DNA of 64,000 bases from Euonymus europaeus (lineage: Eukaryota; Streptophyta; Magnoliopsida; Celastrales; Celastraceae): assembly GCA_963580455.1 (NCBI GenBank), contig CAUZKV010000008.1:744001-808000 (forward strand), in the 5' to 3' direction. The translations under genes and the position numbers were made by a program. The notes beneath the pieces are model-generated. The model saw only the letters and a program-made list of their open reading frames with translations. It did no database searches and was not told the origin of the DNA. Positions within the stretch are counted from its first letter, which is position 1. Every line of letters starts with the position of its first letter. This document shows positions 51,151 through 63,500 of this stretch, piece by piece.

Positions 51151-54100
51151 TTCACACTACTTTTCGAGCTCTACGATCCTGGTATTTCGGATTTTGATTT
51201 CAGAACTCGTGGCTAGTAGGTCTCGTTTCACCTAGTTAGCCGCGAAATGTGGTTTCTTTACGTAAACGGTTTTATGAATATCCGTTGACTCCGAGTTCTG
51301 AATTCGGTGATTTTTAGCTTGATTTCACACTACTTTTCGAGCTCTACAATCTTGGCATTTCGGATTTTGATTTCAGAACTCGTGGCTAGTTGGTCTCGTT
51401 TCACATATTTAGCCGCGCAATGTGGTTTCTTTACGTAAACGGATTTATGAATATCCGTTGACTCCGAGTTCTGAATTCGGTGATTTTTAGCTTGATTTCA
51501 CACTACTTTTTGAGCTCTACGATCCTGGCGTTTCGGATTTTGATTTCAGAACTCGTAGCTAGTTGGTCTCGTTTCACCTAGTTAGCCGCGAAATGTGGTT
51601 TCTTTACGTAAACGGTTTTATGAATATCCATTGACTCCGAGTTCTGAATTCGGTGATTTTTAGCTTGATTTCACACTACTTTTCGAGCTCTACGATCCTG
51701 GAGTTTCGGATTTTGATTTCAGAACTCGTGGCTAGTAGGTCTCGTTTCACCTAGTTAGCCGCGAAATGTGGTTTCTTTACGTAAACGGTTTTATGAATAT
51801 CCGTTGACTCCGAGTTCTGAATTCGGTGATTTTTAGCTTGATTTCACACTACTTTTCGAGCTCTACGATCCTGGAGTTTCGGATTTTGATTTCAGAACTC
51901 GTAGCTAGTAGGTCTCGTTTCACCTAGTTAGCCGCGAAATGTGGTTTCTTTACGTAAACGGTTTTATGAATATCCGTTGACTCCGAGTTCTGAATTCGGT
52001 GATTTTTAGCTTGATTTCACACTACTTTTCGAGCTCTACGATCCTGGAGTTTCGGATTTTGATTTCAGAACTCGTGGCTAGTAGGTCTCGTTTCACCTAG
52101 TTAGCCGCGAAATGTGGTTTCTTTACGTAAACGGTTTTACGAATATCCGTTGACTCCGAGTTCTGAATTCGGTGATTTTTAGCTTGATTTCACACTACTT
52201 TTCGAGCTCTACAATCGTGGCGTTTCGGATTTTGATTTCAGTACTCGTGGCTAGTTGGTCTAGTTTCACCTATTTAGCCGCGCAATGTGGTTTCTTTACG
52301 TAAACGGATTTATGAATATCCGTTGACTCCGAGTTCTGAATTCGGTGATTTTTAGCTTGATTTCACACTACTTTTTGAGCTCTACGATCCTGGCGTTTCG
52401 GATTTTGATTTCGGAACTCGTGCTAGTTGGTCTCGTTTCACCTAGTTAGCCGCGAAATGTGGTTTCTTTACGTAAACGGTTTTATGAATATCCGTTGACT
52501 CCGAGTTCTGAATTCGGTGATTTTTAGCTTGATTTCACATTACTTTTCGAGCTCTACGATCCTGGAGTTTCGGATTTTGATTTCAGAACTCGTGGCTAGT
52601 AGGTCTCGTTTCACCTAGTTAGCCGCGAAATGTGGTTTCTTTACGTAAACGGTTTTATGAATATCCGTTGACTCCGAGTTCTGAATTCGGTGATTTTTAG
52701 CTTGATTTCACACTACTTTTCGAGCTCTACAATCCTGGCGTTTCGGATTTTGATTTCAGAACTCGTGGCTAGTTGGTCTCGTTTCACATATTTAGCCGCG
52801 CAATGTGGTTTCTTTACGTAAACGGATTTATGAATATCCGTTGACTCCGAGTTCTGAATTCGGTGATTTTTAGCTTGATTTCACACTACTTTTTGAGCTC
52901 TACGATCCTGGCGTTTCGGATTTTGATTTCAGAACTCGTGGCTAGTTGGTCTCGTTTCACCTAGTTAGCCGCGAAATGTGGTTTCTTTACGTAAACGGTT
53001 TTATGAATATCCGTTGACTCCGAGTTCTGAATTCGGTGATTTTTAGCTTGATTTCACACTACTTTTCGAGCTCTACGATCCTGGAGTTTCGGATTTTGAT
53101 TTCAGAACTCGTGGCTAGTAGGTCTCGTTTCACCTAGTTAGCCGCGAAATGTGGTTTCTTTACGTAAACGGTTTTATGAATATCCGTTGACTCCGAGTTC
53201 TGAATTCGGTGATTTTTGGCTTGATTTCACACTACTTTTCGAGCTCTACGATCCTGGAGTTTCGGATTTTGATTTCAAAACTCGTGGCTAGTAGGTCTCG
53301 TTTCACCTAGTTAGCCGCGAAATGTGGTTTCTTTACGTAAACGGTTTTATGAATATCCGTTGACTCCGAGTTCTGAATTCGGTGATTTTTGGCTTGATTT
53401 CACACTACTTTTCGAGCTCTACGATCCTGGAGTTTCGGATTTTGATTTCAGAACTCGTGGCTAGTAGGTCTCGTTTCACCTAGTTAGCCGCGAAATGTGG
53501 TTTCTTTACGTAAACGGTTTTATGAATATCCGTTGACTCCGAGTTCTGAATTCGGTGATTTTTAGCTTGATTTCACACTACTTTTCGAGCTCTACGATCC
53601 TGGAGTTTCGGATTTTGATTTCAGAACTCGTGGCTAGTAGGTCTCGTTTCACCTAGTTAGCCGCGAAATATGGTTTCTTTACGTAAACGGTTTTACGAAT
53701 ATCCGTTGACTCCGAGTTCTGAATTCGGTGATTTTTAGCTTGATTTCACACTACTTTTCGAGCTCTACAATCGTGGCGTTTCGGATTTTGATTTCATTAC
53801 TCGTGGCTAGTTGGTCTAGTTTCACCTATTTAGCCGCGCAATGTGGTTTCTTTACGTAAACGGATTTATGAATATCCGTTGACTCCGAGTTCTGAATTCG
53901 GTGATTTTTAGCTTGATTTCACACTACTTTTTGAGCTCTACGATCCTGGCGTTTCGGATTTTGATTTCAGAACTCGTGGCTAGTTGGTCTCGTTTCACCT
54001 AGTTAGCCGCGAAATGTGGTTTCTTTACGTAAACGGTTTTATGAATATCCGTTGACTCCGAGTTCTGAATTCGGTGATTTTTAGCTTGATTTCACATTAC

Positions 54101-57100
54101 TTTTCGAGCTCTACGATCCTGGAGTTTCGGATTTTGATTTCAGAACTCGTGGCTAGTAGGTCTCGTTTCACCTAGTTAGCCGCGAAATGTGGTTTCTTTA
54201 CGTAAACGGTTTTATGAATATCCGTTGACTCCGAGTTCTGAATTCGGTGATTTTTAGCTTGATTTCACACTACTTTTCGAGCTCTACAGTCCTGGCATTT
54301 CGGATTTTAATTTCAGAACTCGTGGCTAGTTGGTCTCGTTTCACCTATTTAGCCGCGCAATGTGGTTTCTTTACGTAAACGGATTTATGAATATCCGTTG
54401 ACTCCGAGTTCTGAATTCGGTGATTTTTAGCTTGATTTCACACTACTTTTTGAGCTCTACGATCCTGGAGTTTCGGATTTTGATTTCAGAACTCGTGGCT
54501 AGTAGGTCTCGTTTCACCTAGTTAGCCGCGAAATGTGGTTTCTTTACGTAAACGGTTTTATGAATATCCGTTGACTCCGAGTTCTGAATTCGGTGATTTT
54601 TAGCTTGATTTCACACTACTTTTCGAGCTCTACAATCCTGGCGTTTCGGATTTTGATTTCAGAACTCGTGGCTAGTTGGTCTCGTTTCACATATTTAGCC
54701 GCGCAATGTGGTTTCTTTACGTAAACGGATTTATGAATATCCGTTGACTCCGAGTTCTGAATTCGGTGATTTTTAGCTTGATTTCACACTACTTTTTGAG
54801 CTCTACGATCCTGGCATTTCGGATTTTGATTTCAGAACTCGTGGCTAGTTGGTCTCGTTTCACCTAGTTAGCCGCGAAATGTGGTTTCTTTACGTAAACG
54901 GTTTTATGAATATCCGTTGACTCCGAGTTCTGAATTCGGTGATTTTTAGCTTGATTTCACACTACTTTTTGAGCTCTACGATCCTGCCGTTTCGGATTTT
55001 GATTTCAGAACTCGTGCTAGTTGGTCTCGTTTCACCTAGTTAGCCGCGAAATGTGGTTTCTTTACGTAAACGGTTTTATGAATATCCGTTGACTCCGAGT
55101 TCTGAATTCGGTGATTTTTAGCTTGATTTAACATTACTTTTCGAGCTCTACGATCCTGGAGTTTCGGATTTTGATTTCAGAACTCGTGGCTAGTAGGTCT
55201 CGTTTCACCTAGTTAGCCGCGAAATGTGGTTTCTTTACGTAAACGGTTTTATGAATATCCGTTGACTCCGAGTTCTGAATTCGGTGATTTTTAGCTTGAT
55301 TTCACACTACTTTTCGAGCTCTACAATCCTGGCGTTTCGGATTTTGATTTCAGAACTCGTGGCTAGTTGGTCTCGTTTCACATATTTAGCCGCGCAATGT
55401 GGTTTCTTTACGTAAACGGATTTATGAATATCCGTTGACTCCGAGTTCTGAATTCGGTGATTTTTAGCTTGATTTCACACTACTTTTTGAGCTCTACGAT
55501 CCTGGCGTTTCGGATTTTGATTTCAGAACTCGTGGCTAGTTGGTCTCGTTTCACCTAGTTAGCCGCGAAATGTGGTTTCTTTACGTAAATGGTTTTATGA
55601 ATATCCGTTGACTCCGAGTTCTGAATTCGGTGATTTTTAGCTTGATTTCACACTACTTTTCGAGCTCTACGATCCTGGAGTTTCGGATTTTGATTTCAGA
55701 ACTCGTGGCTAGTAGGTCTCGTTTCACCTAGTTAGCCGCGAAATGTGGTTTCTTTACGTAAACGGTTTTATGAATATCCGTTGACTCCGAGTTCTGAATT
55801 CGGTGATTTTTGGCTTGATTTCACACTACTTTTCGAGCTCTACGATCCTGGAGTTTCGGATTTTGATTTCAGAACTCGTGGCTAGTAGGTCTCGTTTCAC
55901 CTAGTTAGCCGCGAAATGTGGTTTCTTTACGTAAACGGTTTTATGAATATCCGTTGACTCCGAGTTCTGAATTCGGTGATTTTTAGCTTGATTTCACACT
56001 ACTTTTCGAGCTCTACGATCCTGGAGTTTCGGATTTTGATTTCAGAACTCGTGGCTAGTAGGTCTCGTTTCACCTAGTTAGCCGCGAAATGTGGTTTCTT
56101 TACGTAAACGGTTTTACGAATATCCGTTGACTCCGAGTTCTGAATTCGGTGATTTTTAGCTTGATTTCACACTACTTTTCGAGCTCTACAATCGTGGCGT
56201 TTCGGATTTTGATTTCAGTACTCGTGGCTAGTTGGTCTAGTTTCACCTATTTAGCCGCGCAATGTGGTTTCTTTACGTAAACGGATTTATGAATATCCGT
56301 TGACTCCGAGTTCTGAATTCGGTGATTTTTAGCTTGATTTCACACTACTTTTTGAGCTCTACGATCCTGGAGTTTCGGATTTTGATTTCAGAACTCGTGG
56401 CTAGTTGGTCTAGTTTCACCTATTTAGCCGCGCAATGTGGTTTCTTTACGTAAACGGATTTATGAATATCCGTTGACTCCGAGTTCTGAATTCGGTGATT
56501 TTTAGCTTGATTTCACACTACTTTTTGAGCTCTACGATCCTGGCGTTTCGGATTTTGATTTCAGAACTCGTGGCTAGTTGGTCTCGTTTCACCTATTTAG
56601 CCGCGAAATGTGGTTTCTTTACGTAAACGGTTTTATGAATATCCGTTGACTCCGAGTTCTGAATTCGGTGATTTTTAGCTTGATTTCACACTACTTTTCG
56701 AGCTCTACGATCCTGGAGTTTCGGATTTTGATTTCAGAACTCGTGCTAGTTGGTCTCGTTTCACCTAGTTAGCCGCGAAATGTGGTTTCTTTACGTAAAC
56801 GGTTTTATGAATATCCGTTGACTCCGAGTTCTGAATTCGGTGATTTTTAGCTTGATTTCACACTACTTTTCGAGCTCTACGATCCTGGAGTTTCGGATTT
56901 TGATTTCAGAACTCGTGGCTAGTAGGTCTCGTTTCACCTAGTTAGCCGCGAAATGTGGTTTCTTTACGTAAACGGTTTTATGAATATCCGTTGACTCCGA
57001 GTTCTGAATTCGGTGATTTTTGGCTTGATTTCACACTACTTTTCGAGCTCTACGATCCTGGAGTTTCGGATTTTGATTTCAGAACTCGTGGCTAGTAGGT

Positions 57101-60100
57101 CTCGTTTCACCTAGTTAGCCGCGAAATGTGGTTTCTTTACGTAAACGGTTTTATGAATATCCGTTGACTCCGAGTTCTGAATTCGGTGATTTTTAGCTTG
57201 ATTTCACACTACTTTTCGAGCTCTACGATCCTGGAGTTTCGGATTTTGATTTCAGAACTCGTGGCTAGTAGGTCTCGTTTCACCTAGTTAGCCGCGAAAT
57301 ATGGTTTCTTTACGTAAACGGTTTTACGAATATCCGTTGACTCCGAGTTCTGAATTCGGTGATTTTTAGCTTGATTTCACACTACTTTTCGAGCTCTACA
57401 ATCGTGGCGTTTCGGATTTTGATTTCAGTACTCGTGGCTAGTTGGTCTAGTTTCACCTATTTAGCCGCGCAATGTGGTTTCTTTACGTAAACGGATTTAT
57501 GAATATCCGTTGACTCCGAGTTCTGAATTCGGTGATTTTTAGCTTGATTTCACACTACTTTTTGAGCTCTACGATCCTGGCGTTTCGGATTTTGATTTCA
57601 GAACTCGTGGCTAGTTGGTCTCGTTTCACCTAGTTAGCCGCGAAATGTGGTTTCTTTACGTAAACGGTTTTATGAATATCCGTTGACTCCGAGTTCTGAA
57701 TTCGGTGATTTTTAGCTTGATTTCACATTACTTTTCGAGCTCTACGATCCTGGAGTTTCGGATTTTGATTTCAGAACTCGTGGCTAGTAGGTCTCGTTTC
57801 ACCTAGTTAGCCGCGAAATGTGGTTTCTTTACGTAAACGGTTTTATGAATATCCGTTGACTCCGAGTTCTGAATTCGGTGATTTTTAGCTTGATTTCACA
57901 CTACTTTTCGAGCTCTACAGTCCTGGCATTTCGGATTTTAATTTCAGAACTCGTGGCTAGTTGGTCTCGTTTCACCTATTTAGCCGCGCAATGTGGTTTC
58001 TTTACAAAAACGGATTTATGAATATCCGTTGACTCCGAGTTCTGAATTCGGTGATTTTTAGCTTGATTTCACACTACTTTTTGAGCTCTACGATCCTGGA
58101 GTTTCGGATTTTGATTTCAGAACTCGTGGCTAGTTGGTCTCGTTTCACCTAGTTAGCCGCGAAATGTGGTTTCTTTACGTAAACGGTTTTACGAATATCC
58201 GTTGACTCCGAGTTCTGAATTCGGTGATTTTTAGCTTGATTTCACACTACTTTTCGAGCTCTACAATCGTGGCGTTTCGGATTTTGATTTCAGTACTCGT
58301 GGCTAGTTGGTCTAGTTTCACCTATTTAGCCGCACAATGTGGTTTCTTTACGTAAACGGATTTATGAATATCCGTTGACTCCGAGTTCTGAATTCGGTGA
58401 TTTTTGGCTTGATTTCACACTACTTTTCGAGCTCTACGATCCTGGAGTTTCGGATTTTGATTTCAGAACTCGTGGCTAGTAGGTCTCGTTTCACCTAGTT
58501 AGCCGCGAAATGTGGTTTCTTTACGTAAACGGTTTTATGAATATCCGTTGACTCCGAGTTCTGAATTCGGTGATTTTTAGCTTGATTTCACACTACTTTT
58601 CGAGCTCTACGATCCTGGAGTTTCGGATTTTGATTTCAGAACTCGTGGCTAGTAGGTCTCGTTTCACCTAGTTAGCCGCGAAATGTGGTTTCTTTACGTA
58701 AACGGTTTTACGAATATCCGTTGACTCCGAGTTCTGAATTCGGTGATTTTTAGCTTGATTTCACACTACTTTTCGAGCTCTACAATCGTGGCGTTTCGGA
58801 TTTTGATTTCAGTACTCGTGGCTAGTTGGTCTAGTTTCACCTATTTAGCCGCGCAATGTGGTTTCTTTACGTAAACGGATTTATGAATATCCGTTGACTC
58901 CGAGTTCTGAATTCGGTGATTTTTAGCTTGATTTCACACTACTTTTTGAGCTCTACGATCCTGGCGTTTCGGATTTTGATTTCAGAACTCGTGGCTAGTT
59001 GGTCTCGTTTCACCTAGTTAGCCGCGAAATGTGGTTTCTTTACGTAAACGGTTTTATGAATATCCGTTGACTCCGAGTTCTGAATTCGGTGATTTTTAGC
59101 TTGATTTCACATTACTTTTCGAGCTCTACGATCCTGGAGTTTCGGATTTTGATTTCAGAACTCGTGGCTAGTAGGTCTCGTTTCACCTAGTTAGCCGCGA
59201 AATGTGGTTTCTTTACGTAAACGGTTTTATGAATATCCGTTGACTCCGAGTTCTGAATTCGGTGATTTTTAGCTTGATTTCACACTACTTTTCGAGCTCT
59301 ACAGTCCTGGCATTTCGGATTTTAATTTCAGAACTCGTGGCTAGTTGGTCTCGTTTCACCTATTTAGCCGCGCAATGTGGTTTCTTTACGTAAACGGATT
59401 TATGAATATCCGTTGACTCCGAGTTCTGAATTCGGTGATTTTTAGCTTGATTTCACACTACTTTTTGAGCTCTACGATCCTGGAGTTTCGGATTTTGATT
59501 TCAGAACTCGTGGCTAGTAGGTCTCGTTTCACCTAGTTAGCCGCGAAATGTGGTTTCTTTACGTAAACGGTTTTATGAATATCCGTTGACTCCGAGTTCT
59601 GAATTCGGTGATTTTTAGCTTGATTTCACACTACTTTTCGAGCTCTACAATCCTGGGGTTTCGGATTTTGATTTCAGAACTCGTGGCTAGTTGGTCTCGT
59701 TTCACATATTTAGCCGCGCAATGTGGTTTCTTTACGTAAACGGATTTATGAATATCCGTTGACTCCGAGTTCTGAATTCGGTGATTTTTGGCTTGATTTC
59801 ACACTACTTTTCGAGCTCTACGATCCTGGAGTTTCGGATTTTGATTTCAGAACTCGTGGCTAGTAGGTCTCGTTTCACCTAGTTAGCCGCGAAATGTGGT
59901 TTCTTTACGTAAACGGTTTTATGAATATCCGTTGACTCCGAGTTCTGAATTCGGTGATTTTTAGCTTGATTTCACACTACTTTTCGAGCTCTACGATCCT
60001 GGAGTTTCGGATTTTGATTTCAGAACTCGTGGCTAGTAGGTCTCGTTTCACCTAGTTAGCCGCGAAATGTGGTTTCTTTACGTAAACGGTTTTACGAATA

Positions 60101-60500
60101 TCCGTTGACTCCGAGTTCTGAATTCGGTGATTTTTAGCTTGATTTCACACTACTTTTCGAGCTCTACAATCGTGGCGTTTCGGATTTTGATTTCAGTACT
60201 CGTGGCTAGTTGGTCTAGTTTCACCTATTTAGCCGCGCAATGTGGTTTCTTTACGTAAACGGATTTATGAATATCCGTTGACTCCGAGTTCTGAATTCGG
60301 TGATTTTTAGCTTGATTTCACACTACTTTTTGAGCTCTACGATCCTGGCGTTTCGGATTTTGATTTCAGAACTCGTGGCTAGTTGGTCTCGTTTCACCTA
60401 GTTAGCCGCGAAATGTGGTTTCTTTACGTAAACAGTTTTATGAATATCCGTTGACTCCGAGTTCTGAATTCGGTGATTTTTAGCTTGATTTAACATTACT
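51151..60500 (+). repeat. Zone III: GGAGTTTCGG-rich monomers with irregular HOR
   Basis: Runs of A monomers with CTGGAGTTTCGG and GTAGGTCTCGTTTCACC become dominant; the same variant is only sporadic to the left. A punctuating pair, ACAATCGTGGCG then TTTCAGTACTCGTGG followed by GGTCTAGTTTC, occurs at 52,241, 53,797 (as CATTACTC), 56,218, 57,428, 58,293, 58,812 and 60,196. The steps are 9, 14, 7, 5, 3 and 8 monomers. From 57.4 to 60.2 kb an 8-mer offset (1,384 bp) is supported by GTACTCG (57,428/58,812/60,196), GGATTTTAATTTC (57,932/59,316) and TTTTTGGCTTG (58,402/59,786). One-base deletions giving CTCGTGCTAG lie near 52,420, 55,013 and 56,743. No gene is present. Confidence 0.88.
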
Positions 60501-63500
60501 TTTCGAGCTCTACGATCCTGGAGTTTCGGATTTTGATTTCAGAACTCGTGGCTAGTAGGTCTCGTTTCACCTAGTTAGCCGCGAAATGTGGTTTCTTTAC
60601 GTAAACGGTTTTATGAATATCCGTTGACTCCGAGTTCTGAATTCGGTGATTTTTAGCTTGATTTCACACTACTTTTCGAGCTCTACAATCCTGGCGTTTC
60701 GGATTTTGATTTCAGAACTCGTGGCTAGTTGGTCTCGTTTCACATATTTAGCCGCGCAATGTGGTTTCTTTACGTAAACGGATTTATGAATATCCGTTGA
60801 CTCCGAGTTCTGAATTCGGTGATTTTTAGCTTGATTTCACACTACTTTTTGAGCTCTACGATCCTGGCGTTTCGGATTTTGATTTCAAAACTCGTGGCTA
60901 GTTGGTCTCGTTTCACCTAGTTAGCCGCGAAATGTGGTTTCTTTACGTAAACGGTTTTATGAATATCCGTTGACTCCGAGTTCTGAATTCGGTGATTTTT
61001 AGCTTGATTTAACATTACTTTTCGAGCTCTACGATCCTGGAGTTTCGGATTTTGATTTCAGAACTCGTGGCTAGTAGGTCTCGTTTCACCTAGTTAGCCG
61101 CGAAATGTGGTTTCTTTACGTAAACGGTTTTATGAATATCCGTTGACTCCGAGTTCTGAATTCGGTGATTTTTAGCTTGATTTCACACTACTTTTCGAGC
61201 TCTACGATCCTGGAGTTTCGGATTTTGATTTCAGAACTCGTGGCTAGTAGGTCTCGTTTCACCTAGTTAGCCGCGAAATGTGGTTTCTTTACGTAAACGG
61301 TTTTACGAATATCCGTTGACTCCGAGTTCTGAATTCGGTGATTTTTAGCTTGATTTCACACTACTTTTCGAGCTCTACAATCGTGGCGTTTCGGATTTTG
61401 ATTTCAGTACTCGTGGCTAGTTGGTCTAGTTTCACCTATTTAGCCGCGCAATGTGGTTTCTTTACGTAAACGGATTTATGAATATCCGTTGACTCCGAGT
61501 TCTGAATTCGGTGATTTTTAGCTTGATTTCACACTACTTTTTGAGCTCTACGATCCTGGAGTTTCGGATTTTGATTTCAGAACTCGTGGCTGGTTGGTCT
61601 CGTTTCACCTAGTTAGCCGCGAAATGTGGTTTCTTTACGTAAACGGTTTTATGAATATCCGTTGACTCCGAGTTCTGAATTCGGTGATTTTTAGCTTGAT
61701 TTCACATTACTTTTCGAGCTCTACGATCCTGGAGTTTCGGATTTTGATTTCAGAACTCGTGGCTAGTAGGTCTCGTTTCACCTAGTTAGCCGCGAAATGT
61801 GGTTTCTTTACGTAAACGGTTTTATGAATATCCGTTGACTCCGAGTTCTGAATTCGGTGATTTTTAGCTTGATTTCACACTACTTTTCGAGCTCTACAGT
61901 CCTGGCATTTCGGATTTTAATTTCAGAACTCGTGGCTAGTTGGTCTCGTTTCACCTATTTAGCCGCGCAATGTGGTTTCTTTACGTAAACGGATTTATGA
62001 ATATCCGTTGACTCCGAGTTCTGAATTCGGTGATTTTTAGCTTGATTTCACACTACTTTTTGAGCTCTACGATCCTGGAGTTTCGGATTTTGATTTCAGA
62101 ACTCGTGGCTAGTAGGTCTCGTTTCACCTAGTTAGCCGCGAAATGTGGTTTCTTTACGTAAACGGTTTTATGAATATCCGTTGACTCCGAGTTCTGAATT
62201 CGGTGATTTTTAGCTTGATTTCACACTACTTTTCGAGCTCTACAATCCTGGCGTTTCGGATTTTGATTTCAGAACTCGTGGCTAGTTGGTCTCGTTTCAC
62301 ATATTTAGCCGCGCAATGTGGTTTCTTTACGTAAACGGATTTATGAATATCCGTTGACTCCGAGTTCTGAATTCGGTGATTTTTAGCTTGATTTCACACT
62401 ACTTTTTGAGCTCTACGATCCTGGCGTTTCGGATTTTGATTTCAAAACTCGTGGCTAGTTGGTCTCGTTTCACCTAGTTAGCCGCGAAATGTGGTTTCTT
62501 TACGTAAACGGTTTTATGAATATCCGTTGACTCCGAGTTCTGAATTCGGTGATTTTTAGCTTGATTTAACATTACTTTTCGAGCTCTACGATCCTGGAGT
62601 TTCGGATTTTGATTTCAGAACTCGTGGCTAGTAGGTCTCGTTTCACCTAGTTAGCCGCGAAATGTGGTTTCTTTACGTAAACGGTTTTATGAATATCCGT
62701 TGACTCCGAGTTCTGAATTCGGTGATTTTTAGCTTGATTTCACACTACTTTTCGAGCTCTACGATCCTGGAGTTTCGGATTTTGATTTCAGAACTCGTGG
62801 CTAGTAGGTCTCGTTTCACCTAGTTAGCCGCGAAATGTGGTTTCTTTACGTAAACGGTTTTACGAATATCCGTTGACTCCGAGTTCTGAATTCGGTGATT
62901 TTTAGCTTGATTTCACACTACTTTTCGAGCTCTACAATCGTGGCGTTTCGGATTTTGATTTCAGTACTCGTGGCTAGTTGGTCTAGTTTCACCTATTTAG
63001 CCGCGCAATGTGGTTTCTTTACGTAAACGGATTTATGAATATCCGTTGACTCCGAGTTCTGAATTCGGTGATTTTTAGCTTGATTTCACACTACTTTTTG
63101 AGCTCTACGATCCTGGAGTTTCGGATTTTGATTTCAGAACTCGTGGCTGGTTGGTCTCGTTTCACCTAGTTAGCCGCGAAATGTGGTTTCTTTACGTAAA
63201 CGGTTTTATGAATATCCGTTGACTCCGAGTTCTGAATTCGGTGATTTTTAGCTTGATTTCACATTACTTTTCGAGCTCTACGATCCTGGAGTTTCGGATT
63301 TTGATTTCAGAACTCGTGGCTAGTAGGTCTCGTTTCACCTAGTTAGCCGCGAAATGTGGTTTCTTTACGTAAACGGTTTTATGAATATCCGTTGACTCCG
63401 AGTTCTGAATTCGGTGATTTTTAGCTTGATTTCACACTACTTTTCGAGCTCTACAGTCCTGGCATTTCGGATTTTAATTTCAGAACTCGTGGCTAGTTGG

